Below are positions 18,021-27,156 of a stretch of DNA of 64,000 nucleotides, piece by piece; the first letter of the stretch is position 1, and every line of letters begins with the position of its first letter. The notes beneath the pieces were generated by a model, which worked only from the letters and a program-made list of their open reading frames with translations, did no database searches and had not been told where the DNA came from. A program made the translations under genes and the position numbers. The stretch lies in the NCBI RefSeq assembly GCF_029846635.1, contig NZ_JARVTG010000001.1, positions 3,528,501 to 3,592,500 of the forward strand, read 5' to 3'. The DNA comes from Pokkaliibacter sp. MBI-7 (GTDB taxonomy: Bacteria; Pseudomonadota; Gammaproteobacteria; Pseudomonadales; Balneatricaceae).

Positions 18021-18064
18021 GTTACAGCAACCCGGTAAAGCTGTTACAGCGACCCGGTAAAGAA
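18021..18064. repeat. 22-bp tandem duplication at the nadM 3' end
   Basis: GTTACAGCAACCCGGTAAAG at 18021 is repeated 22 bases later with one difference, and the second copy contains the nadM stop codon. It looks like a simple replication-slippage duplication that copied the last codons of nadM into the spacer. Confidence 0.75.
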
Positions 18065-19096
18065 GTCGATGATGTCGCCGTGGTCATCATAAAGCGCCAT
18101 GGCGCGGGCTTTAGCCAGCGGTATCCATCTGGCATCCTGCGCATCATCCGAGCCTTTGACCTTGGGCAGGCGACCGTCGGCATCGGCGGCAATTTCGATC
18201 AGGAACGCCATGGTCACCCTCGGAATGCCCAGTGAGCGCCGCGGATCATCGAACATCTGCCGTGCCTTGATGGAGCCTGCCACCACGCGGGCCGGCACCT
18301 TGACCCGGGTTTCCTCGAACAGTTCACGCAGTGCCGCCTGCTCGAAGGTTTCATCGCGCTGGACAAAACCACCGGGCAAGGCCCAGCAGTCTTTGCCGGG
18401 GGCGTATTTGCGCTGCACCAGTAACACATGACCTTTGCACAGCAGGATGGTGTCAGCACAGAGAAACTTGAGGGTGTCGGGGTAGGGATAGCTGGCAAAG
18501 CGTGCCTGTTCTTCGCTGTAGTAGCGGTACTCGGCCAGCAGATTGGCAAAGTGGGGAGCATCATTGCCGAGCATGGTGTCTGCCACGTAAGTCGGCACCA
18601 GCGTGCGGTAATCAGCGAGTGACTGCAACGCGCTGGCGAACCAGCAGGTGCGGATGTCGGTGGCATCCACATTCACGATTTTCTCAACCGCCTCAAACCG
18701 CCATTGCGGGAAGGAGTGCAGGTAGTAGGAAGACGCATCCTTTTCGTAGCCAACCAACGTGATGTCAGCATCTTCTTCATCGTCCAGCAGGGCATGGATC
18801 TGGTAGAAGCATTCCACTTCCCACTTGGTGTCGTTGTACATGTAGTCGTTGATAGGGACCACAGACAGGCGATCAGCGGGGAAGCTGATGTTCTTTTTTA
18901 CCGCCAGTTCGGTAAAGGCAGTACGAATCCAGTGCTCGCGTTCGCTGAAGGTAAAGGGATTCTTGATGGAGCGGCGGCGATTGGCAGAGCCGAGCAGGAC
19001 AAAGACGCGATCAAAGCGATCCTGCAGGTAAGAGAAAACAGAGAGGTGTCCATTGTGCACGGGCTGAAAACGCCCGATAAAAATACCGACTTTCAT
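18044..19096 (-). CDS. nadM: Bifunctional NMN adenylyltransferase / Nudix hydrolase
   Basis: 350 residues. The N-terminal half is a nucleotidyltransferase with GRFQPVHNGH (HxGH-type ATP site) at residue 8 and a basic SANRRRSIKNPF segment. It joins nicotinamide mononucleotide to ATP, giving NAD. The C-terminal third is a Nudix domain with GGFVQRDETFEQAALRELFE then EET, matching GX5EX7REUXEE except that the usual final Gly is Arg. NadM-Nudix fusions, as in cyanobacterial Slr0787, hydrolyse ADP-ribose. Paired with nadV, it recycles nicotinamide and ADP-ribose to NAD. Confidence 0.92.
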   Translation of the reverse strand: MKVGIFIGRFQPVHNGHLSVFSYLQDRFDRVFVLLGSANRRRSIKNPFTFSEREHWIRTAFTELAVKKNISFPADRLSVVPINDYMYNDTKWEVECFYQIHALLDDEEDADITLVGYEKDASSYYLHSFPQWRFEAVEKIVNVDATDIRTCWFASALQSLADYRTLVPTYVADTMLGNDAPHFANLLAEYRYYSEEQARFASYPYPDTLKFLCADTILLCKGHVLLVQRKYAPGKDCWALPGGFVQRDETFEQAALRELFEETRVKVPARVVAGSIKARQMFDDPRRSLGIPRVTMAFLIEIAADADGRLPKVKGSDDAQDARWIPLAKARAMALYDDHGDIIDFFTGSL

Positions 19097-19130
19097 GCCA
19101 TAAGCCCCTTATGGATGGTGTGGTGTGTTA

Positions 19131-19160
19131 TCAGGTTGGGAGCCCCTCCCGAACCTGATC
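19131..19160. promoter_or_regulatory. Inverted repeat upstream of nadM
   Basis: ATCAGGTTGGGAG, 4 bases, then TCCCGAACCTGAT form a 12-bp stem with one bulge. It lies 35-64 bases upstream of the nadM start codon and downstream of the cupin gene. There is no T run, so it may be an operator or a weak attenuator rather than a simple terminator. Confidence 0.4.
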
Positions 19161-19326
19161 ACCAGTATGCGCAGCTGAGCGGAGATTGCAACCTCCAGAA
19201 AACTGTTCACGCTTTTGCGAGCTTACCTTCAGGCAATGAACAGTGCGCTGAGGAAGTGGAGCCCTCTGCCCTGAAGGCGTTTTTCTGAGGTTGTTGCACG
19301 CCTGACAGGGCGATGGAGATTGCCGA

Positions 19327-19725
19327 TCAGCCCTGTTCGGGGGAGTAGACCTGCACGCTTTCCTGCTCATTGGCATCATTACGCGCCACCAGCGCCATGG
19401 CGGCTTCGGTGGTGCTGAGATTGACGGGCTGATGGGGAACGCCCGCCGGGATGAAGATAAAGTCGCCCTGATGATTGACCACGGATTTTTTCAGGTTTTC
19501 ACCGTAGAAAGTTTCCACACTGCCCTTGAGCAGATAGATCGCTGTTTCATACCCCTTGTGATAGTGCGGCTCGGCTTTGGCGCCTGCCGGAATCACCACA
19601 ATGTTCATGGAAATACCGCTGGAGCCCGCCGTGGCTTCGGAGATGCCGACAAAGTTGGGCAGGCGCTGAATAGTATCGATGGTTTCCTGTGGCCTGACGG
19701 TAATGATGTCTTTTTCGAGATCCAT
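19327..19725 (-). CDS. Small cupin-domain protein
   Basis: 132 residues, GAGGAACG just upstream of ATG. The single cupin fold shows motif 1 as PHYHKGYETAIYLLKG (two His and a Glu for metal) and motif 2 as GDFIFIPAGVPHQPVN. Such proteins bind metal and are small-molecule enzymes or ligand sensors; the substrate is not evident. It is on the same strand as nadM but 230 bases away, so shared transcription is uncertain. Confidence 0.8.
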   Translation of the reverse strand: MDLEKDIITVRPQETIDTIQRLPNFVGISEATAGSSGISMNIVVIPAGAKAEPHYHKGYETAIYLLKGSVETFYGENLKKSVVNHQGDFIFIPAGVPHQPVNLSTTEAAMALVARNDANEQESVQVYSPEQG

Positions 19726-19818
19726 GACGTTCCTCCTCGGTTCTGAATGGGCGTTACAGGCTGGTAAGACGCGTTATTGACGCTGTCTCCGACGGCGCCA
19801 GCCGATTCTCACCACCTG

Positions 19819-22800
19819 CTAACCTTGCTGCAACAGCTGCTCGTACTGCAATGCCTCGACAGGTCGACTGATCAGATAGCCCTGCGCCAGATCGCAGCCG
19901 CACTCCCTGAGTAGCTGCATATGGCCCTGGGTTTCCACCCCTTCGGCGATGGCCTGCATTTTCAGCTCATGGGCCATGTTGGTGATCATGCGAACGATAG
20001 CCCGGTCTTTCTCGCTGTTGGCTGATGCCACAATGAAGGAGCGGTCGATTTTTAGCCAGTCGATTTCAAAGCGGCTGAGGGTAGCCAGACTGGAATAACC
20101 GGTGCCGAAGTCATCAATGGCGACCGAGCTGCCCAGCGCCTTGATATCGCTGATGACCTCCCGTATTGCGATGCTGTCCTCCAGCAGGGTGGACTCGGTC
20201 AGCTCAATCTCGATTTGCGCCGGTGAGATACCGGCTTCACGGGTACAGCGTTGCAGCAGTTCCGGTACGTCAGTGCGGTAAATCTGTATGCCCGAGACAT
20301 TCACCGCAATCCGCGAGGCCAGGCCCATGTCCCGCCAGCGGCGAGCCTGTTCGCAGGCCTGTCGCAGCACCCATTCACCGAGCGGCACAATAAGGCCGGT
20401 TTCCTCTGCCAGTGGGATAAAGTCCAGCGGGCTGATCATGCGGCCATCGGCACGAGGCCAGCGCAACAGTGCCTCACAACCGACAATATGCTGCTCACGG
20501 ATAGCCAGTTGGGGCTGGTAATAGAGGCGAAAGCTTTGCTCCGTCAGTGCCTGACGCAGTTCATTGATCAGGGTGTGGCGGCGTATGGCTTCGTCGTTCA
20601 TCTCCTGACGGAAGAAGCTGTAGCAGCTGCGTCCCTTTTCCTTGGAGTGGTACATCGCGGTATCGGCTTTCTGCAGCAGGACATCAAAGTCTTCCCCGTC
20701 GGCGGGGGCAATGACGATACCTATCGACACAGAGGTGGGAATCGAATGCTGTTGCACCCGCAGGGGGGTGGTGAAGGCGGTGAGAATGCGCTGCGTGCGC
20801 ATGGCAACATCAGCCGCACTGTCGATGTCCGGCATCAGGATGATGAACTCATCGCCGCCCTGACGGCTGATGGTGTCGTTTTCACTGAGACAGTTACGCA
20901 GCAGATGGACACAGGCAATCAGCAGGTCATCGCCGACCTTGTGGCCGAGGGAGTCGTTGACGTGCTTGAAGTTATCCAGATCGAGCAGCAGGAAAGCGGC
21001 CGAGCGGCCCATGCGTCTGGCCTGATCCAGCGCATAGTCAAAGCGATCACGCAGCAGCAGGCGATTGGGCAGGCTGGTCAGCACATCATGGTTGGCGAGG
21101 AACTGGATTTTTTCCTCGGCCGCCTTACGGTCGGAAATGTCCTGAAAGGAGCCGATGTAGTTGACGACCTTGCCGTACTCATCCAGCACCGTGGAGATCG
21201 ACAGCCACTTGGGATAGCAATCACCATTCTTGCGCCGGTCGATCACCTCACCCGACCAGCGGCCGCTGGCGCGCAGATCGTGCCACATTCCCCGGTAGAA
21301 ACGGGATGGATGATGCCCTGATTTCAGCAGCGAGGGCGTGCGGCCAATGACTTCGTGTGCACTGTACCCGGTGGTATCACAGAAGGCCTGATTGACCTCC
21401 AGAATGACCGCGTTGTGATCGGTCACCATGATGGCATCGGAGCTGTGCTCGAACACCGTATGAGCGAGCTTGAGCTGGGCTTCCTGCTCGCGCCTCAGGG
21501 TAATGTCGCAGACTACCCAGATGGAATCCTCCAGCGGTGCGTGGCGGTCAAGAGGGCAACCGGTAACCTGACACCAGATCGGCCTGCCGTCTCGGTGCCT
21601 GAACTGGAACTCCGCATCGACGTAGCCGGTCTTTTCCAGTGTCCGGTAGATCAGCTGCCGGCTGGCCTCCCAGTCTTCCGCGCTGGGGAACAGTACCGAG
21701 GTGTTCTGACCGATGATGTCACTGGCGCTCGGCCAGCCAAAGATGCTGGCCAGATGCTGATTACAGTTGACGATGGTGCGGTTGCGCATGTGCGCAATAC
21801 CGACGTAGGCATTCTCGAAAATTGCCTGCAGCTCATCCACTAGCTGGCGGATACGCAGCTCCTGCAGGTGCCGCGTGGTGATGTCGGACAGCGTCATCAG
21901 CCGTCCGCCGCCGGGCAGTTCACTCTCATGCACGCTCAGAATACGTCCGCTACTGAGGTGAATCTGCTGTGGCTGGTTGAGCTGGTCGATGCGGTACTGA
22001 CCTTCCATCGCCTGCAGGATGAGGTCGCGGGTCATGGATGTTGAAGGTGATGCGGGCAGGGGCAGCACTGCAGCCAGCCGGTCATTCCAGTGCTGGAAGT
22101 AGTTTTCCTCATCAAAGGTAACGACACCTTCCTCAAGGTTATCCAGCGTAATCTGCAACCGCTCGGCCTGTCGGGCCCGTTCCTGCTCCCGGCGCCGCGC
22201 TTCTCCCCGCTTGATATCGCTGATATCGGCATAGTTGCCGACCACGCCGCCATCCGAAGTCGGATGTTCGGAAATACGCAGCCAGACGGCATCGGCAAGA
22301 TTGACCTCCACCGTGCTGGGCAACCCATTACGGGCCTGCTGATGATTGTGCTGCCACTGCTGCAGCCAGGCCGCTGCGCCGAGCTGTTGCTCCATCTCAT
22401 GCAGCCACTGACTGAAAGGCTGCCCGGTGGCAATGGCCTTCACCTGCAGCAGTTGCGCCCAGTAGGTCTGGAATTGCGGGTTGACCATCACCAGCACATC
22501 GTTCTCATCGCACAGGGCAAAGCCGTCTGCACTGCAGGCGATGGATTCGGTTAGTCGGGTACGGGCCATGTCGGCATCCTGACGCTGCTGCGCCAGTTCT
22601 GCATTGCTGTCCTGCAGTGCGTGCAGGGCTTCATCCAGCGCCTGAGTACGCTGTTGTACCAGATCGCCCAGTAGCACCGTGGACTGGAAAAAACTGTAAT
22701 CCGAGCCCTGCTGATCGAGGCCCTGTTCCACCCGATCCATCAGCACTCGAATGATCTTGTCACGGCGATGCAGTTCGGCCTGCAGGTCTTTATCAACGGC

Positions 22801-22836
22801 AGCAACGCGGGCCTTGAGCCCGGGATGATTAAGCAT
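19819..22836 (-). CDS. Coiled-coil / multi-PAS GGDEF-EAL c-di-GMP enzyme
   Basis: 1,005 residues from ATG 22836, chosen for GGAGGAAAG upstream; a longer frame would overlap the FIST gene. No transmembrane segment is seen. Residues 1-90 are coiled coil, followed by about four PAS domains (100-560), GGDEF at about 590-720 with intact GGDEF (RQGGDEFIIL) but no RxxD inhibitory site, and EAL at about 745-1000 with CEALLRW, DDFGTGYSS and EGVE, so both domains look catalytic. It starts 31 bases after the FIST gene, so a sensor-effector operon is likely. Confidence 0.9.
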   Translation of the reverse strand: MLNHPGLKARVAAVDKDLQAELHRRDKIIRVLMDRVEQGLDQQGSDYSFFQSTVLLGDLVQQRTQALDEALHALQDSNAELAQQRQDADMARTRLTESIACSADGFALCDENDVLVMVNPQFQTYWAQLLQVKAIATGQPFSQWLHEMEQQLGAAAWLQQWQHNHQQARNGLPSTVEVNLADAVWLRISEHPTSDGGVVGNYADISDIKRGEARRREQERARQAERLQITLDNLEEGVVTFDEENYFQHWNDRLAAVLPLPASPSTSMTRDLILQAMEGQYRIDQLNQPQQIHLSSGRILSVHESELPGGGRLMTLSDITTRHLQELRIRQLVDELQAIFENAYVGIAHMRNRTIVNCNQHLASIFGWPSASDIIGQNTSVLFPSAEDWEASRQLIYRTLEKTGYVDAEFQFRHRDGRPIWCQVTGCPLDRHAPLEDSIWVVCDITLRREQEAQLKLAHTVFEHSSDAIMVTDHNAVILEVNQAFCDTTGYSAHEVIGRTPSLLKSGHHPSRFYRGMWHDLRASGRWSGEVIDRRKNGDCYPKWLSISTVLDEYGKVVNYIGSFQDISDRKAAEEKIQFLANHDVLTSLPNRLLLRDRFDYALDQARRMGRSAAFLLLDLDNFKHVNDSLGHKVGDDLLIACVHLLRNCLSENDTISRQGGDEFIILMPDIDSAADVAMRTQRILTAFTTPLRVQQHSIPTSVSIGIVIAPADGEDFDVLLQKADTAMYHSKEKGRSCYSFFRQEMNDEAIRRHTLINELRQALTEQSFRLYYQPQLAIREQHIVGCEALLRWPRADGRMISPLDFIPLAEETGLIVPLGEWVLRQACEQARRWRDMGLASRIAVNVSGIQIYRTDVPELLQRCTREAGISPAQIEIELTESTLLEDSIAIREVISDIKALGSSVAIDDFGTGYSSLATLSRFEIDWLKIDRSFIVASANSEKDRAIVRMITNMAHELKMQAIAEGVETQGHMQLLRECGCDLAQGYLISRPVEALQYEQLLQQG

Positions 22837-22867
22837 GTTCTTTCCTCCACGCCGAACAGACATGGGC

Positions 22868-23998
22868 TTAGCGGCCAAAGGCGACGCCGGTCAGCGTCTG
22901 GTTGATGTGGATGCCGAAGTGCAGCTCGCCAAAGGAAGAAAAGCCAATGACGTTATGGCGTTGCAGCGTGGCGGAAATCGGCGCCCGCAGCCCTTTCTGA
23001 CGAAACTCCAGATTGCGCAGAATGCAGTCAAAGGCGAGTACACACTGCACCTTGCCAATCTCTGCCTCGGTCGCATCCAGAGCTTCTCTGAGATTGGTCA
23101 GCGCATTCAGCCCGCGGGCCATGGTCAGGACGATGCCTTCATCAATGGCACAGTAAAAACGCAGGCTGTGATCGGCATTGACCTGCTGAATGGAGCGCAC
23201 ATATTCGTGGCCGCCAATACGCACCACGACCGGGAATGCCGCAAATGCCTGCGGGCTGAGCTGACTGACCTGCAGCCCGGCAATACGGGCGTACTCCAGC
23301 GCGGCGGGATAGCCGTTGATTTCGGTGACGATGCGTTCGCAGGGGCGTGCCTCGGTGACGACCATGCGCTCTCCTGCGCGCTCGAAATGCTGAGTCTTGA
23401 TGATGTGGAAGGGCAGGTCAGTACTCAGAATGACCAGTACAGCAGCGTCGCTGCCGCTGAAGTCATTACAGAACACCTGGGTGCGCTCAAAACGCAGGGA
23501 GTCCCCGGCCGAGCCACCAATCACCGGTATATCGCCAAGCAGCAGTTGAATTGCCCGCCCCAGTGGCTCTTCACGCATCGACAGACCGTCGACCAGCAGC
23601 AGCGCCAGACGGTGCTGATGTTCCCGCTGGCGCTGCTGCCAGCTGGCCACCTGTTGCAGGGCTTCCACCTTCTGCTGGCAGCGGGCGCTGTCAAACTGCG
23701 CCAGATCGGTGATGGTGGTGCAGCTGGCGGTGAAGTGGCTCAGAGGAAAGCCCAGCGCGACCACCGAGTCGTCCTGATAGCCCTCCACCCCGATCTCTCC
23801 GGCCGTGGTACAGCCAACGACTTGCGTGGGGGCAGAGAAATGCTGGCGCAGGGCGCGGGTCAGGGCGGCCATGTCATGGCTGGCGGCACAGAACACTATT
23901 ACCAGCGCCAGAGGTACATCAGCAATCTGCTGACGTATCTCATCGGCAGCCTGCTGGCTGTCGGATGCGAAGGAGGTTGCTGTGCGAATGGAGTCCAT
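22868..23998 (-). CDS. FIST-domain sensor protein (NosP-like candidate)
   Basis: 376 residues from ATG 23998 with AGGAG upstream; a GTG 18 bases out is less well placed. The N-terminal FIST half includes VVGCTTAGEIGVEGYQDDSVVALG and the C-terminal half has AFDCILRN and GFSSFGELHFGIHINQTLTGVAF, both typical of FIST_N/FIST_C. FIST proteins are soluble ligand sensors. One subgroup, NosP, binds haem and nitric oxide and is encoded beside c-di-GMP enzymes or histidine kinases. The downstream GGDEF-EAL gene fits that pattern. Haem binding is inference. Confidence 0.85.
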   Translation of the reverse strand: MDSIRTATSFASDSQQAADEIRQQIADVPLALVIVFCAASHDMAALTRALRQHFSAPTQVVGCTTAGEIGVEGYQDDSVVALGFPLSHFTASCTTITDLAQFDSARCQQKVEALQQVASWQQRQREHQHRLALLLVDGLSMREEPLGRAIQLLLGDIPVIGGSAGDSLRFERTQVFCNDFSGSDAAVLVILSTDLPFHIIKTQHFERAGERMVVTEARPCERIVTEINGYPAALEYARIAGLQVSQLSPQAFAAFPVVVRIGGHEYVRSIQQVNADHSLRFYCAIDEGIVLTMARGLNALTNLREALDATEAEIGKVQCVLAFDCILRNLEFRQKGLRAPISATLQRHNVIGFSSFGELHFGIHINQTLTGVAFGR

Positions 23999-24204
23999 CG
24001 TCTGCTCCTGTGCCACTGGTCACATTTTGAGCGGAAAAATAGCATGGAATGTGCAAAAGCGGGGTCGAGCTACCCTGTTAAATATAGCCACTTCCCCGCC
24101 ATTACGGAGCAGAGCAGCGCAGGTTGGCGGCAATTGGCAGTGCGGCTGTCGTGGTCAGTGCAATGCAGTGAGGCGCGGTAGCGGGGCGGAGGGGCAGAGG
24201 GGCA

Positions 24205-24232
24205 AAAAGAAACCCGGCACAGTGGCCGGGTT
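24205..24232 (-). terminator. Terminator of fabV
   Basis: On the minus strand: AACCCGGC, a 6-base loop, GCCGGGTT, then TCTTTTTG. An 8-bp GC-rich stem with a T run lies 45 bases after the fabV stop codon. Confidence 0.88.
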
Positions 24233-24276
24233 GCTCAGAGCATCTTGTCAGCGTGGGTCAGTGTGCCAGTGACGGC

Positions 24277-25455
24277 TTACCACTCGACCATCGGGTTGAC
24301 GTCGGCGTCATAATCCACACCGGCAAAACCGAAACCGAACAGGTGCAGGAATTCCTGATGGTAGCCAGCGTAGTCGCTCAGCTGGTGGAAGTTTTCCTGA
24401 GTGACCTGCTGCCACAGGGCCTTGATTCTGGCCTGAGTGGCGTCATTGGTTTCCTTGCCATCCATGCGCAGACGCTTGGCTTCGTCCAGCTCAGGAGCGG
24501 CGTCAAACAGCTTCTGCTGGAACAGGCCATTGATCTGTTCGATACAGCCTTCGTGCGTACCTTCTTCCTTCATCACCTTGTAGATCAGGGAGATATACAG
24601 CGGCATCACCGGAATGGCCGAGCTGGCCTGGGTGACCAGCGCTTTCAGCGAAGACACATAGGCTTTCAGTTGTTTGTCAGCATAGCTGCTGTTCAGTTCG
24701 GCAGCGGCGCGGTCCAGGTCTTCCTTTGCCTTACCGATGGTGGCGTGGCCATAGATAGGCCAGGTCAGTTCCTTACCGATGTAGGTGTAAGCGGTGGTGC
24801 GGCAGCCATCTGCCAGCAGGTCGGCATCGGCCAGCGCCTTGATCCACAGCTCCCAGTCTTCTCCGCCCATGACTTTGATAGTGTGCTGGATTTCTTCTTC
24901 GCTGGCGGGTTCCAGAGAAATGTCGTGCACCAGATCCTTGTCGGTGTCGTAAGTCTTGGTGGTGTAGGCCTGACCGACAGGCTTCAGTACTGACTTGAAG
25001 GTCTCGCCGCTGGTGGGATCGGTACGGCGGGGGGATGCCAGACTGTAGATGATCAGGTCGACTTTACCCATGTCCTGTTTGATGGCGTCGATGACTTCGG
25101 CCTTGATCTCGTTGGAGAAGGCGTCGCCGTTCAGCGTCCGGGCATACAGACCGGCATCTTTGGCCTGTTGATGAAAAGCGGCGGTGTTGTACCAGCCTGC
25201 AGTGGCGGTCTTGCGCTCGCTGGGTTCTTTCTCGAAGCAGACACCCAGTGTATTGGCGCCATAACCGAAGGCAGACACGATGCGGGAGGCCAGACCGTAG
25301 CCGGTGGAGCAACCCAGCACCAGAACGTTTTTGGGGCCTTCGCCGAAGGGCGCCTGAGCCTTCACATAGTCGATCTGTTGCTGGACGTTAGCTGCACAGC
25401 CCACGGGGTGCGCGTTGGTGCAGATAAAGCCACGAATCTTGGGCTGAATAATCAT
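24277..25455 (-). CDS. fabV: FabV-type trans-2-enoyl-ACP/CoA reductase
   Basis: 392 residues, the normal size. It reduces trans-2-enoyl-ACP with NADH, the last step of each fatty-acid elongation cycle, and FabV enzymes are generally triclosan-tolerant. It has the dinucleotide-binding segment VLVLGCSTGYGLASRI at about residue 45 and the FabV-type Tyr-X8-Lys site in YIGKELTWPIYGHATIGKAK. The N-terminus, MIIQPKIRGFICTNAHPVGC, is characteristic. It appears monocistronic, with its own terminator and a repeat-containing upstream region. Confidence 0.96.
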   Translation of the reverse strand: MIIQPKIRGFICTNAHPVGCAANVQQQIDYVKAQAPFGEGPKNVLVLGCSTGYGLASRIVSAFGYGANTLGVCFEKEPSERKTATAGWYNTAAFHQQAKDAGLYARTLNGDAFSNEIKAEVIDAIKQDMGKVDLIIYSLASPRRTDPTSGETFKSVLKPVGQAYTTKTYDTDKDLVHDISLEPASEEEIQHTIKVMGGEDWELWIKALADADLLADGCRTTAYTYIGKELTWPIYGHATIGKAKEDLDRAAAELNSSYADKQLKAYVSSLKALVTQASSAIPVMPLYISLIYKVMKEEGTHEGCIEQINGLFQQKLFDAAPELDEAKRLRMDGKETNDATQARIKALWQQVTQENFHQLSDYAGYHQEFLHLFGFGFAGVDYDADVNPMVEW

Positions 25456-25645
25456 GGAGCCTCATTCCCCTGTTTTGACTGTGCACATTGTAATCGCAAG
25501 GTAAGCAGATACAACCATGGCCGCTGTTTACCACCAGGAACCTGTTCACGATCTGCTCTGCATTGGCCACACGGCGTTGAAAAGCCCCCGAAATGCTCAT
25601 TCCGGGCAGCTGGACTCTTCTGCTTCCTTCGCGCTTTTCGCCTTG

Positions 25646-25735
<90 letters not shown>

Positions 25736-25770
25736 TCGTGAGATCGTCAACACGTTCTCAGACGGTAGCG

Positions 25771-27156
25771 TTAGCCGCCAGCTCTGCTGTCAGGAAAGCA
25801 TAGAATAAAGTGCGTACCTTGCCGGTCTGACTGGCAGGAAATCTGTCCGCCCTGCGCTTCGACAATGGCACGGGTGATGGCCAGCCCCAGTCCGGCGTGG
25901 TGATGATCGCTGGTGTCGGTGCCGGGCTGACCACGTACGAAACGCTGAAACAGGCGTGGCAGCAGCTCGGCAGCAATCGGTTCGCCCTCATTGCTGACAC
26001 GGACGGTGACGCGCTGCGGCTGCTGTTCCAGCGAGAGGGTGATGCAGCCACCGGCCGGGGTATAGCGCAGCGCATTGGAGATCAGATTGCCGAGGGCGCG
26101 GCGCAGCATTGGTGCATCGCCCAGCAGCGTGGCCTGACCCTCGAGCTGCAGGCGGATGTGCTGCTCGTCGGCGACAATGTCGTAATAATCCAGCAGCTGG
26201 CGCGCCAGAGTGTGCAGCGCGACCGGCTCGCGGGCGAAGGCCTGCAGCTGATTGTCGGCCCTGGCCAGAAACAGCATGTCGTCGATCAGGCGGCGAATCT
26301 GCTCCAGCCCTTCCAGACTGGCATACAGCGCTTCAGCATAGTCATCCGCAGAGCGCGGACGGGCGAGAATCACCTCGGTGCGGGTCTGCATCGCGGTGAC
26401 GGGCGTACGCAGTTCATGGGCGATTTCGGCGCTGTAGCTGGAGAGCCGGGCAAAGTCTTCATCAAGACGGGCCAGCATGGCATTGAAGGCCGCTGCCAGC
26501 GGGCGCAGTTCTTCCGGCATCGCTGTTTCATCGAGGGCCTGATTGAGCCGGCTGGCAGAAACGGCCTCGGCGACAGCGGTCAGCTCACGCAGCGGACGCA
26601 GCCCACGGCGTACCACCCACCAGCCGAGCAGACCACTGAGCAGCAGGCAACCTGGCAGCCCGAGCCACAGGCCGGTGCGAAACTGCTGGAAGAAGTGCTC
26701 GTGCACGGTGACGTTCTTCAGCAGTTGCAGCTGCCAGGGCGCGCTGAAGCCGGGGCTGACGATCTGGCTGACCAGTCCGCGGTATTGTTCGTCACCCTGC
26801 TGCCAGTCCCATAACTGATCAGTGGCAGGCAGGGCATGGCCGATCTCAGGCATGTGCGATGAGCTCCAGATCAGGGTTGGGCCTTGCCACAGCCGTGCCT
26901 GAATGTCGCCGTGCTCACCCAGTAACAGGCTCAGCTCCTCCTGCAGGACGCTGAGCGGGGTATCGGCGCGCAGGTTCTGCAGCAGAGTGACGACTGCATG
27001 GTGCTTTTGCTGCAGATCGTCCTGATCCAGCTGGATGAAATGGTGGTGGCTGGCCAGATTGAACGCCAGCCCGGCCAGCAGCAGGACGCTGCCGACCGCC
27101 AGCATAAACATCAGGCTCAGGCGGGCTGTCAGGGAATGGCTTCTCACTCGGTCCAC
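25771..27156 (-). CDS. copS: Heavy-metal (copper) sensor histidine kinase
   Basis: 461 residues. There is one transmembrane segment near residues 12-32, a periplasmic domain rich in His near its start (SHHHF), and a second membrane segment at about 165-190. HAMP follows, then HisKA with the phospho-acceptor in YSAEIAHELRTPVTAM, and an HATPase with NLISNALRYTP and GLGLAITRAIVEAQGG. This layout matches the CusS/CopS/SilS family. Its start overlaps the end of copR by 13 bases, and both are divergent from copABCD. Confidence 0.88.
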   Translation of the reverse strand: MDRVRSHSLTARLSLMFMLAVGSVLLLAGLAFNLASHHHFIQLDQDDLQQKHHAVVTLLQNLRADTPLSVLQEELSLLLGEHGDIQARLWQGPTLIWSSSHMPEIGHALPATDQLWDWQQGDEQYRGLVSQIVSPGFSAPWQLQLLKNVTVHEHFFQQFRTGLWLGLPGCLLLSGLLGWWVVRRGLRPLRELTAVAEAVSASRLNQALDETAMPEELRPLAAAFNAMLARLDEDFARLSSYSAEIAHELRTPVTAMQTRTEVILARPRSADDYAEALYASLEGLEQIRRLIDDMLFLARADNQLQAFAREPVALHTLARQLLDYYDIVADEQHIRLQLEGQATLLGDAPMLRRALGNLISNALRYTPAGGCITLSLEQQPQRVTVRVSNEGEPIAAELLPRLFQRFVRGQPGTDTSDHHHAGLGLAITRAIVEAQGGQISCQSDRQGTHFILCFPDSRAGG

